From Chara braunii (taxonomy: Eukaryota > Streptophyta > Charophyceae > Charales > Characeae): DNA of 22,796 bases. Position numbers and translations under genes: made by a program. Of the stretch, positions 9,213-17,493 are shown piece after piece (positions within the stretch are counted from its first letter, which is position 1; each line of letters begins with the position of its first letter). Where the stretch lies: positions 433,886-456,681 of the forward strand of contig BFEA01000298.1 in the NCBI GenBank assembly GCA_003427395.1. The letters run 5' to 3'. A model generated the notes under the pieces. That model was given only the letters and a program-made list of their open reading frames with translations. It made no database searches and was not told the origin of the DNA.

Positions 9213-11608
9213 TGGGCACGTGTCATGACGGCGACGCATGTAATCCCCTCTTTGGATTGTCAATGGCCCTCCCTGAGGAATTAGTAGTAGAGCAGTGTTG
9301 CCACGTTGGATGACGGTAAGTGGCATTAAGAGAAGAGCTCCGCGAGTCGATCGATTAGAGAAATCGACACGTGTCAACAAGCAAGCAGGAGCTTGCTAAT
9401 ATTGGAACCCCCTGGGTGTCACATATGTGACAAACCACTTTCTGTAGCGCGCGATTTTCTGCGCGATTACAATAAGGGGTCCTAAGCTCGGAAGGTTGAG
9501 CCAATTACGAGAGATCGGAATTGGAGGGAAATTGCATCGGTGCCCCCGTTTCTTCATCTTTTTCGTCGCCTCCTTTCGATGGTTGGGTTCAGGGCTGGGT
9601 AAGTCCCGGGATGATCGATTGATCGATTGGTTGTGTCTGCGACACGCTGTCAGGCGCGTGATTAATAATTGTTGACACCGTTTCTTTTGTTTCGGTTTCG
9701 AAATTTGGGCGCGGACATCGCGCGGGAATTTGCTTCGTTTTTTTTTTAATTTTCCTTTTGAAACCTTTTTCGAATTTTGTCGAGCCCCGATGGCTCTCGG
9801 AATTTCGAACTTTCTTCTCGGAATTTTGTGCTTTTTGCTTTTTGTATTAGATAGGAACTTAGGAATTTTGCAATTAGGACTTCTTTTGCCGCGCGGCGCG
9901 TTTTGCTTACGCGCTTCTTTATGCGGCTGCAACAGAATTCTGATTAGTCGGCGCCTTTAATCGGGTGTGTAACGGTAATTTTGGGTTGGCGCCATTGTAA
10001 CTGTATAGTTCTTCTTGCGCTTCGTCTTTCCCGCCCTCCTTCTCTTTTTTTTACTGCGTTTTTGTAGCCACGGACTGCATGATCGGATCGATGCGCGGAG
10101 AGTGGCTACGTCCCCCACGCCGCGGCCCGGTCATGCAGAACGCAGGCGCTCCCTCTCTAATCCTCTTTCCCAAATCCTTGTAATTCCGTGTTCTTCGCGT
10201 AAGCATGCATGCTATAAATTCCGATTGCGCGATTAGTTAGCTCTCTTAACCAGCTGTTGGAAGCTCGGGGTTGCGCAATCAGAGAGGGTCGGCACATGAG
10301 CGAAGTAAGAGGTGAGTAGAGCAGGAGTTGGGCGACCCGACGGGCTGGTGCCAAACGCACGGGGTTGACGCGGGCCACGACGGACTGTGGGCGCGGGCGA
10401 ACCTGACGGGTGCGGGAGGACTACGCGGGGTGACGGCTTCGTGGGTTGGTGCTCGACGACGGACTGCCCGCATTAGAGAAGAAAAGAGAGCGAGAGAGAG
10501 AGTTGAGGTTGATGGACGTGGATTTACAGTTTCTTTGTCTTTCTCCGCCTCCCTGCCTCTGTATATAAATTTTGATTTCGGCTCCAGGTGATATACCCGT
10601 TTTCTGTTTTTCGGAATTCGGACTTGGATTTTGCTCACACTTGTCTTCGCGACCTCTATCTTAGATGTATTGTGTGTATGTTGCTGAATGAATGAATGTA
10701 TGGATGCAATGTTTGATCACTTATCTTTCTATCGGATCCTTGCCTTTGTCTTTGATTGTTGCATTTGATGCACTTGCAAGTAGGATAGGAATTTTGCGCG
10801 ATCGGTAATCCTTTCTTCGTTTTTGCTTGCCTTTTGATTGGGCGGTTGTGGCTGTTGCATCTTGCATGCTCAAAAGCCATAGGGCGACCAGATCCAATAA
10901 TCGTCGCGCGAAGACGCGACCTGATTGGCGCCTCTACACGTGTCCCCGTGCGTCGATTCGACAAAGGCGGAAATACTGACTGATTGAATACAGCCATCCG
11001 AGGTCTGCGACGGATCAATCATCCCGAGCGAACACGAGTAAGCGCGAATCAATTCGCACAAGCCTGCACGTGCTCGCCCGCGGAGATCGCAACCAACACA
11101 GACCCGCCCTTAGGCATCTCGTAGCTCTGCGATGACACAACGACATGCTCGGAGAGCTCGGAGGCGTTGACATACGACCCAAACTACTTCACCCCTTGGA
11201 TAAACGAAATCCTTCGACAAAGATACCCTTGCCTAACCGAGAACTGACTGTGCCCTAGGGAATTTCACTGCGCCACCACTAGCGACCCCCGGTGCTCTGA
11301 TTTCCCCACGCAGGACCACACCCACTACTCCACCCACCCCAAAGGGACTTATCCGCAAACCGCCGACCTCTGAACCAATGGCTCGCTTGGCCTTGAGCGA
11401 CCCGCGCATACCATCGGCCTTGTGACCAAAGGCGGGCGCCAAATTGCAACCGTGCCCCCAAAAAACCCTGCCACAGGAGATCTCAGTTCTAACCTGGGAC
11501 TCCACCCCCACTTTCCCAAAAATCCTTGGCACACCCCTTTTCGCACTTCCAGGAACACATCCTACTCCGATCAGGAAGTCGTGCTGGGCGTGAGGTTAGG
11601 GCGTCACA
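9213..11608. other. Non-coding; possible LTR or promoter-like DNA
   Basis: No gene is supportable. The region is locally T-rich (9720-9870, 10020-10060) with repeated GAATTT words. TATA-like words occur at about 10213 (TATAAAT) and about 10562 (TATATAAAT). Lying downstream of the retrotransposon 3' ORF it could include a 3' LTR, but I found no second copy in this window and no clear polypurine tract next to a TG start. Short ORFs at 9396-9932 and 10279-11018 lack recognisable domains. Confidence 0.4.
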
Positions 11609-11618
11609 ATACGTCGTA

Positions 11619-11675
11619 CGGTCATTATAGCTCGATTTAGACTGAAAGATGTGTCAAATACAGCTATAATGACTG
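11619..11675. mobile_element. 57-bp TA-flanked foldback (mariner-type MITE candidate)
   Basis: The ends are CGGTCATTATAGCT and, inverted, CAGTCATTATAGCT. Both ends are directly flanked by TA (11617-11618 and 11676-11677). The inverted similarity extends outward to 11609-11632 and 11663-11686, 21 of 24 positions matching, with a 30-bp loop. Known Tc1/mariner elements duplicate TA and often begin CAGT. At 57 bp this would be a very small non-autonomous derivative. Confidence 0.55.
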
Positions 11676-11767
11676 TACGTTGTATTCGGGGGGAAGAGGG
11701 TACTCTTATGTATAATAGGGGGAACACTAACCAACCCGGATCTCTCCTCAGCCCACGGGGTGGGTTG

Positions 11768-11826
11768 GCACCACAGCTGTGGTGCGAGAGCAAGGCTGTA
11801 CCAGTCCCTCATCATTGTGATGAGGG
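11768..11826. repeat. Perfect 18-bp palindrome and adjacent hairpin
   Basis: GCACCACAGCTGTGGTGC at 11768-11785 is a perfect palindrome. At 11806-11814 and 11818-11826 the arms CCCTCATCA and TGATGAGGG form a 9-bp stem with a 3-base loop. The latter abuts the 44-bp tandem repeat. Confidence 0.8.
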
Positions 11827-11911
11827 GTGGGCAGGCATTGGTGATGGGGGAAATCGGAGGCGCTAGAGGGGTGGGCAGGCATTGGCCATGGGGGAAATCG
11901 GAGGTGCTAGT
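11824..11911. repeat. 44-bp tandem duplication
   Basis: Copies at 11824-11867 and 11868-11911 both begin GGGGTGGGCAGGCATTGG and differ at about four positions. Confidence 0.9.
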
Positions 11912-12088
11912 GCGGGGCAATGGCCAGTCACTGCACCTCCCCATACCCCCCTACCCCCCCCTCCCGCCCCCTTTCCCCACCCCAACCCCGCATGGCCGTG
12001 TCTAATGGCCAATATTGTTGTTCCAAAACAGCCAACAACATCAGCCAAGGTTCTGCCAACGCTGGCGTGGGGGCCCAACGGGGTATCT

Positions 12089-12207
12089 CTAGCTGGTAGA
12101 ACGCCAAGCTTGCCCAGGCACATACGTGAGGCGAAGGGGATCGAACCCTAGCTGGTAGAACGCCAAGCTTGCCCAGGCACATACGTGAGGCGAAGGGGAT
12201 CGAACCC
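12089..12207. repeat. 59-bp tandem duplication carrying B-box-like sequence
   Basis: Copies at 12089-12147 and 12148-12207 begin CTAGCTGGTAGAACGCC and are essentially identical. Each ends with GGGGATCGAACCC, whose complement GGGTTCGATCCCC matches a pol III B-box or tRNA T-arm. The identity suggests recent duplication. Confidence 0.9.
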
Positions 12208-12260
12208 ACGCCCTCCTAAATGCAACTTCGGTGCCTATCTTTTGCGCATTCGGTGAGTGG
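12195..12260 (-). repeat. SINE-like tRNA-related head
   Basis: On the minus strand an A-box-like TAGGCACCGAAGTTG lies about 32 nt 5' of a B-box GTGGGTTCGATCCCC. No acceptor stem or clear anticodon arm is visible, so a functional tRNA is not called. The B-box belongs to the adjacent 59-bp tandem copy. Confidence 0.35.
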
Positions 12261-12264
12261 CTAC

Positions 12265-12403
12265 GGCTCGGTCCCGTCCGGTCCCCGTCCCGTCCGGTCC
12301 CGGGCCCTCCCGTCCCGTCCCGTCCGACACCCTTGTCGTCCTTCTTCGCCGCCCTATGGGTCTGATATGACAGGATGCGGGGGTCTGATATGACAGGATG
12401 CGG
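12265..12403. repeat. GTCCC-rich tract and 23-bp tandem duplication
   Basis: About 12265-12327 is built of CCCGTCCGGTCCC-like words. At 12358-12380 and 12381-12403 the segment starting GGGTCTGATATGACAGG occurs twice in tandem. This lies in the likely promoter/upstream region of CCS, about 230 bp before its start codon. Confidence 0.8.
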
Positions 12404-12631
12404 GGGGCCTGTGACTGGTCGCCCGACGCGATGTCGAGCTACCGGCAGGCAGCCATCGCAGCAGCAGAGGGGAGGAGGAAGAGCAATAGCAGCAACGGGA
12501 GGAAGATGAGTGAGAGGAAGAGAGGGTAGGGGCAAAACGGACGCGAAACGGAAAGACGAAGACGAGGGTAGGGGCAAAACGGAAAGACGAAGAAGAGAAG
12601 GGAAGGGTAGTGAAGCGTGAGGCGGCGAGGG

Positions 12632-13609
12632 ATGGCGACTCCTCTTGATGCAAGTCTGGAGCTCAACGGTCATGATAATCACGAGGAGCATCAAAAGAAC
12701 GAGGAGCTAGGAGAGAAAGCGGCGGCGGCGGCGGCGGCGGAGGAGGAGGAGGAGGAAGCTGATCTGATTCGGGAGTTCATGGTGGACATGAGCTGCGAGC
12801 GGTGCGCTGTCCCCGTCCGCAAACAGCTGACCTCACTGCCACGTGTCAAGTCCTTCGAGATCCACGTGCCCGATCAGGTTGTCCGTGTTTTGGGTACATC
12901 AACCCTCAAGAGTTTGGAACGGGCTTTCGAATTGGCGGGAAGAAAGTGTCGACTGATTGGCCAAGGATCGCCTGAGCTGTACGAGATATCTTCTGCCGTT
13001 GCAGAATTCAAAGGCCCAGAGGTCTTCGGAGTTGTTCGATTTGCTCAAGTATCTCAGGAGTTAGCGAGAGTGGAGGCTGTGTTTGATGGATTGACAAAGG
13101 GACTAGGAGGAGGAGGAGGAGGAGGAGGAGGAGGAGGATGTGAAGGAGGAGAAGGAGGAGGTGAAGGAGGAGGAGAAGGAGGAGGAGGAGGATGTGAAGG
13201 AGGAGAAGGAGGAGGTGAAGGAGGAGGAGAAGGAGGAGGAGGAGGAGGAGGAGGAATTCATGGGTTGTCGATTAATGAGTATGGCGATCTGACTAATGGT
13301 GCAGAGAGCACCGGCAAGTGCTATGGATTCAGAGGCGATGGCGGGCTTTCCGTCTCCGAAGAGCCACTGGGATGGCTGGGCAATTTGAAAGCCGACAAAA
13401 ATGGGCATGCAGAGTACGTACGGACGTGTAAGAATCTGCATGTTGCTGATCTGATTGGCAGATCCGTTGTCGTATATGAAAGGGAGGGAGTTCGAGGGCC
13501 GAGGTTGACGGCAACGGTAATTGCGCGGAGTGCGGGGGTCGGGCAGAACTACAAGAAGATCTGTCTCTGCGATGGAACTATTATTTGGGACGCGACGAAT
13601 AAGTTATGA
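12632..13609 (+). CDS. CCS: Copper chaperone for superoxide dismutase (CCS)
   Basis: The 325-residue product delivers copper to, and oxidises the disulfide of, Cu/Zn superoxide dismutase. Domain I carries the copper-binding MxCxxC motif as MSCERC (residues 53-58), preceded by EADLIREFMVD as in plant CCS. Domain II resembles SOD (AVAEFKGPEVFGVVRFAQVS, then INEYGDLTNGAESTGK and VADLIGRSVVVY). Domain III keeps the CxC motif (CLC, 311-313) in NYKKICLCDGTIIWDATN, so both copper motifs are intact. The start is the first ATG of the frame; a GTG 15 bases upstream is not a plausible eukaryotic start. The N-terminus has no evident chloroplast transit peptide and includes an Ala7-Glu6 run. Odd points are the complete lack of introns, a 50-residue Gly-rich insert in domain II, and a short C-terminal tail ending NKL. 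Confidence 0.95.
   Translation: MATPLDASLELNGHDNHEEHQKNEELGEKAAAAAAAEEEEEEADLIREFMVDMSCERCAVPVRKQLTSLPRVKSFEIHVPDQVVRVLGTSTLKSLERAFELAGRKCRLIGQGSPELYEISSAVAEFKGPEVFGVVRFAQVSQELARVEAVFDGLTKGLGGGGGGGGGGGCEGGEGGGEGGGEGGGGGCEGGEGGGEGGGEGGGGGGGGIHGLSINEYGDLTNGAESTGKCYGFRGDGGLSVSEEPLGWLGNLKADKNGHAEYVRTCKNLHVADLIGRSVVVYEREGVRGPRLTATVIARSAGVGQNYKKICLCDGTIIWDATNKL
13106..13255 (+). repeat. GGA-repeat insert within CCS (Gly-rich, 50 residues)
   Basis: These 150 nt, nearly all GGA/GAA/GGT codons with two TGT, encode residues 159-208 between the two halves of the SOD-like domain. A sub-unit beginning TGTGAAGGAGGAGAAGG occurs twice (about 13139 and 13193), showing internal duplication. The frame is preserved. 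Plant CCS proteins have only a short loop here. Confidence 0.9.
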
Positions 13610-14175
13610 TTTTTTTTTTCTTAATTTTTTTTTTTTTTTTTTCCCAGTGATTGTTGTGGGGACCAAAAAAAAAAGAAAAAAAGAAAAAGCTGTGATTTCC
13701 CTTTTTGAATGATCGCGGCGGCGGTCTAGTGTCATGCGAAGGAAAAAAACGCGGGGATGAAAAGAAATGGCGGGGAAAAGGAAAAAAAAAGGGAAGAAAT
13801 CTGTTACGTTTTGGGGCAACGAGATGTTGTTGATGATGACGATGATGAGGATGATGAGGATGATGATTAGATATGCGGATGGTGAAAGTCGCGATCGGGA
13901 CGAATGGGCGGAGGAAATTGCGATCGCGACGGCATTCTCGGAGGGCAGCGAGCAAACAAGCTGTGATTTTTCTCTTTTTTTGTTCATTTTTTTTTTCTGG
14001 TGTTGTATGTCTCGATCGCGGCAGTGTTAATCTGTCATGCGAATCTGTAAAAAAAAAAAAAAAAAAAAGGACCCTGTCACGTCTTCTACGACGAGATTGA
14101 TGTAATTGTTCTTTGTTGATGATGATGATGACGACGATCCCGGCGCTGCGGAAGTCGCGATTCACACGATTTGAT
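13610..14175. repeat. Diverged tandem duplication downstream of CCS
   Basis: After T-rich tracts (13611-13642) and an A-rich tract, the order AGCTGTGATTT, GATCGCGGC, TGTCATGCGAA, A run, GATGATGACGATG, AAGTCGCGAT occurs from about 13685 to 13900. It recurs in a similar order from about 13956 to 14165. The offset drifts from about 270 to 300 bp, so the copies are old or indel-rich. No credible ORF is present. Confidence 0.6.
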
Positions 14176-14314
14176 GGGGAGATCGGTAGGTATCGCGATG
14201 GCGGGCTGAGGGATGCGCGTCGAATGAGCAGGCTGAGTCTCCCGACTGTCATCGCTGTTCTCTGTCACTGACTCTTACATCGAGAAAATGGTGATGGTGG
14301 CGGTCCTCCTGCTG

Positions 14315-14317
<3 letters not shown>

Positions 14318-14350
<33 letters not shown>
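14318..14350. repeat. (CTG)11 trinucleotide repeat
   Basis: Eleven uninterrupted CTG units, extended on the left by interrupted CTG/CTC units from about 14305, followed by TTGATGATGATGATG. The poly-Gln ORF on the minus strand has no other protein-like features. Confidence 0.95.
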
Positions 14351-14353
<3 letters not shown>

Positions 14354-14419
14354 ATGATGATGATGAACTTGTGATCTTTTGATGACAATGGCCGCCATGG
14401 CGAAGGTGAACGGTCCACC

Positions 14420-14512
14420 TGGACTATGTTTTTTTCTTTCTTCGTTTTTTTGGACTATCTTTTTTTCTTTCTTCGTTTTTCGTTGTTTTTTTTCTTTCTT
14501 CGTTTTTCGTTG
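14420..14512. repeat. Pyrimidine-rich tandem repeat, 3 units
   Basis: Three units share TTTTTTCTTTCTTCGTTTTT. The first two begin GGACTAT (about 14421 and 14452), and the last two end in CGTTG. Unit length is about 27-34 bp. Confidence 0.85.
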
Positions 14513-14684
14513 TGCGTGTTGTTGTGTTTTGTGAATGCCATCCGTATTCTTCAGTGGAGCAGACCTGCCGAATCTAAGCCGACAACATGACCATGCAACA
14601 CACGTGTGAGATGAAAGAGAGGTGGGAGAAAAGACATACAAGAAGAATAGTCAAAACCCCCGAGTGCAGTGGAGCCACGTTGTC

Positions 14685-15000
14685 GGTGGCGATGGCGATA
14701 GCGACGACGATGACGACGTCGATGACGACGACGATGACGATGACGATGACGATGATGGCTATGGCTAAAGCTATGGCGATGGCGATGGTGACGCGTGATG
14801 ACGATGATGGCGATGGCGATGGCGTACAAGCTTGAATGCGACGGCGATGACGATGACGATGATGGCTATGGCGATGGTGATGGCGATGGTGATGCGCGAT
14901 GACGATGATGGCTATGGCGATGGTGATGGCGATGGCGATGAGCGACGACGAGGATGACTATGGCGATGGCGATGGCGTACAAGCTTGCATGCGATGGCGG
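14685..15000. repeat. GATGGC/GATGAC minisatellite, about 300 bp
   Basis: The region consists mainly of GATGGC, GATGAC and GGTGAT words in a 3-base phase. A longer direct repeat, GGCGATGGCGTACAAGCTTG, occurs at about 14815 and 14966, so larger units have been duplicated as well. The Met-Ala-Met-Thr ORFs here are translations of the repeat. Confidence 0.9.
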
Positions 15001-15308
15001 TGTCTCCGGAGGTGGTTGTGGGGAGGGAAGGGGGAGGAGGAGAAGGAGGCTGATGGGATGCTCGTGATCGCGATGAGTGATATCTTCAACGCGATGGTGG
15101 CGTTGACGGATAATGTTGTTTTCGATTTTTATTATAATTAATGAAAATTATAATTAATTAATTAGTAATGACGTAATAATTTATTTATTGGACAGTTCTT
15201 TCTTGCTGAGAACAGTACATGCGGAGAAGTAATGATGACCTAATCGATGCTTGTACGAGAAGCAGTCTATGGCCAATTTTTCACTATTCTTCTTCTTCTT
15301 CTTCTTCT
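15001..15308. other. No gene seen
   Basis: AT-rich DNA with repeated TTAATTAATTA-like words near 15130-15165 and a CTT trinucleotide run at about 15285-15308. No protein or RNA gene is recognised. Confidence 0.5.
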
Positions 15309-15434
15309 TGGCCGTTTGGTTGAGCGTGCAACTCCCATGAGGGAGGTCGCGTGTTCGATTCTTCAAGATCGGATCATGGACGGAAAAATGAAAAATGAAA
15401 TTCTTCTTCTTCTTTTTTTTTTTTTTTTTTTTTT
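15309..15434 (+). mobile_element. Putative tRNA-derived SINE with T-rich tail
   Basis: An A-box-like TGGCCGTTTGG (15309-15319) is followed about 33 nt later by a B-box-like TGTTCGATTCT (15352-15362). Between them lies ACTCCCATGAGGGAGGTCG, an anticodon-arm-like fold. A short body then runs into a T tract (T22 at 15413-15434). Some plant SINEs have a tRNA-related head and end in T. Base pairing is too poor for a functional tRNA. Confidence 0.45.
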
Positions 15435-15660
15435 GTCGCCACTCCTTTCCCTGATGCAGCCTTTTTTTCTCCTTTTTTTATTCCTTTTTTTTTTTTCCCC
15501 CTTTTCTTTTCCCTTTTTTTTTCCGCTTTTTTTTTTTTCAGTTTGATGTTCAGGCGGGCGCGGCCGTCGGCAGCGAGGATGTTTCACTGGGTACTAAAAA
15601 GTGAAACACGATAGCACTGGTTTTTTTTTTTTTTTTTTTTTTTTTTTGCCCCAATGTACA
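15435..15660. repeat. T-rich DNA with a T27 run
   Basis: Multiple T runs interrupted by C lie at 15450-15540, and an uninterrupted run of 27 T at 15621-15647. No gene is present. Confidence 0.85.
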
Positions 15661-15663
15661 TGT

Positions 15664-15826
15664 AAAAAATACGATCTTTATATGTAGTATGTATCTTTAA
15701 CTTCGAATAAGTTTGTGTCCTCAAGAAAGAAAGAAAATTTATTTAAAAATACGACTTTTATATTCAATATGTGTTTTTTCTTTGACTTTGAAAAGCTCGT
15801 GTCCTCAGAAAAGAAAGGAAAAAAAA
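15664..15826. repeat. Diverged 80-84-bp tandem duplication
   Basis: AAAAATACGA followed by CTTTTATAT-like sequence and ending GTGTCCTCA plus an A/G-rich tail occurs from 15664 and again from 15745. The offset is 80 bp at the start and 84 bp at the end. Confidence 0.7.
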
Positions 15827-15940
15827 GAGGGGAAAACAGAGGGGGAAAAAGTGGAAAAAAAAGAGGGAAAAAAAGAGGGAAAAAGGAGGGAAAAAGAGAA
15901 AATAAAAAGAAAAAACTTCGTGCAGATACGCCTTTTTCCA

Positions 15941-16377
15941 GATGACGAAAACGCCAGCTGAAAAAAGTAAGATGGCGAAAACGCCAGCGCAGTGGAGCCC
16001 AGACTCAGGGTGTACTTCTTTCTGGGAGGAAGGATTATCTAGGATGTATGTGACCGCGAGTTTGGTCAGATTCTGTCCAAAACGTCTATGTGTGAGCCCG
16101 GCCTCACTGAAATCATGTTTTACTAGTCGGAAAAATCAACATTCCTTTCTTTTTTTTTTTTTTCTCCTATTTTTTAGGAGAGGCTCAATTTGAATCTGCT
16201 TTTTCGGATGTACTGGTTCAACATTCACCTGCGGTTCTCGGCAGACCAATCAGATTCACTAGAAAATTGGGGAAAAAGGAATGGAGGGATGAACATAGGC
16301 CGAGTTGCGTGCTAAGTGCATTTAATCAATGGAGGGGTGCACGTAGTCCGAGTTCCCCGCTAAGTTCATGCATTCAA
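15941..16377. repeat. Two small duplications
   Basis: GATGRCGAAAACGCCAG occurs at 15941-15957 and 15971-15987. A diverged 48-bp tandem duplication beginning AATGGAGGG occupies about 16280-16327 and 16328-16377. The intervening sequence has no recognised gene. Confidence 0.65.
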
Positions 16378-16419
16378 AATTCGAAATGCTCGGCTGGGCC
16401 TCGCTACACTACTCACCAC

Positions 16420-16420
<1 letters not shown>

Positions 16421-16467
<47 letters not shown>
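16421..16467. repeat. (AC)23 dinucleotide repeat
   Basis: Uninterrupted AC repeat ending four bases before the first hammerhead ribozyme sequence. Confidence 0.97.
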
Positions 16468-16469
<2 letters not shown>

Positions 16470-16470
16470 G

Positions 16471-16529
16471 GCAGACTGTCGGGGTTCAACCTCCTGATGA
16501 GTCCGTGAAAGTCCGACGAAACAGTCTGT
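16471..16529 (+). ncRNA. Type III hammerhead ribozyme, intact core
   Basis: All conserved hammerhead parts are present in order. Stem III pairs 16471-16479 with 16521-16529 (nine pairs, one G-U). The cleavage triplet GUC is 16478-16480, so cutting is predicted after C16480. Stem I pairs GGGG (16481-16484) with CCUC (16490-16493), which could extend by one U-A pair. The core CUGAUGA is 16494-16500. Stem II is GUC/GAC (16501-16503 with 16515-16517) with an 11-base loop. The core GAAA is 16518-16521. Because stem III is open, this is type III, the class known from plant retrozymes and viroid-like RNAs. Stem II is short. Activity has not been tested. Confidence 0.85.
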
Positions 16530-16831
16530 TCGGTACAGTCATGCTTTTTTTAAGTGTATAGCGAATATGACAACACACACACACGAAAACAAAATCAGTT
16601 TTCTGTATATATTCCTTTCCCGTTTTCTCTAAGCATTTCCTAGTTGTCTAACCGAGCACCTTCACGTTGTGCCAAACAGTTGGTGGCTGCTTGTTTGGAG
16701 TTCCTACAACACTATCAGGGGGGCCGCTCTGTTTGTGATGTCTGCGTGTTCCATTGGTGATGACGGACGTTCATCGGAGTGCTTCCCCAGCCCAGCAGGT
16801 GGTGGGAATCAACAGTCTGTGGGGTTGTTCT

Positions 16832-17082
16832 TGTGGTGTGAGTAGGTCTTCGATGACTTTGCTCCATGCTGGATGTTTGGACTGCTGCCTTGCTGCCCCT
16901 TCCCGCTTGCTCCTCGTGTCATTCTTTGCAGCTTGCTCCTCGTGTCATTCAACACCTACTCACACCACAGCTGGAAGAATGACACGAGGAGCAAGCGGGA
17001 AGGGGCAAGCAGGAAGGGGCAGCCTGGTCTATGCTCCACAGCTGCCTTGCTGCCCCTTCCCGCTTGCACCTCGTGTCATTCT
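16832..17082. repeat. Nested inverted repeats between the two hammerheads
   Basis: A perfect 32-bp inverted repeat pairs 16894-16925 with 16976-17007 across a 50-bp loop. A third copy in direct orientation lies at 17051-17082 with one mismatch. A further 16-bp perfect inverted repeat pairs 16832-16847 with 16954-16969. ORFs through 16754-17523 run across these repeats in several frames and are not credible genes. Confidence 0.95.
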
Positions 17083-17262
17083 TTGCAGCTGGTGTCTTGC
17101 TGTGCAGTTTGGCTGCATTGTTGGTGTTGCTGTGTGCTTCGCTGCGCTGTTCCCTTTGCTGTCCATTCGTGTGCCTTGCGTTTTTGCGTTTGTGATGTTC
17201 AGTTTTGCTGCTTCTGCTGTTGCTTTGCTGCCAGTCCCCTTGTGTTGTCATTCCATGCAGTT

Positions 17263-17345
17263 AGTTTTGAGTCTTTTGACGATTCGCAAAAAAAAAAAAA
17301 AAAAAAGGGAAAAAAAGAAGTTTTGAGTCTTTTGACGATTCGCAA
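17263..17345. repeat. 27-bp direct repeats flanking an A-rich tract
   Basis: Identical copies at 17263-17289 and 17319-17345 begin AGTTTTGAGTCTTTTGACG and enclose about 30 bp of A/G-rich sequence. Confidence 0.95.
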
Positions 17346-17493
17346 TTCGGAGGCCACGGCAGTGTTGCTTGGTGCTTCACTGAGTTGTTGCCTACTGCCG
17401 CTATGCTCCTCTTGGGATGTTGCTGCCTACTGGCAGTCTGCTTTCAACAAGGGTCAAGGGTTTCATGATCCGAAGCATCAATATGGGGATCTT

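Noticed and set aside
9213-11608. 3' LTR of the Ty3/Gypsy element
   Set aside because: TATA-like words and position are suggestive, but no second LTR copy, polypurine tract or TG...CA boundary could be shown.
13767-14268. Lysine- and histidine-rich small proteins
   Set aside because: They are translations of A/T runs and GATGAT repeats in conflicting frames.
14587-15141. Met/Ala/Thr-rich ORFs
   Set aside because: They follow the 3-base phase of the GATGGC minisatellite and contain no other protein signal.
15309-15365. tRNA gene on the plus strand
   Set aside because: A-box and B-box-like motifs are degenerate, the anticodon and T stems mispair, and a short body with a T-rich tail follows, fitting a SINE better.
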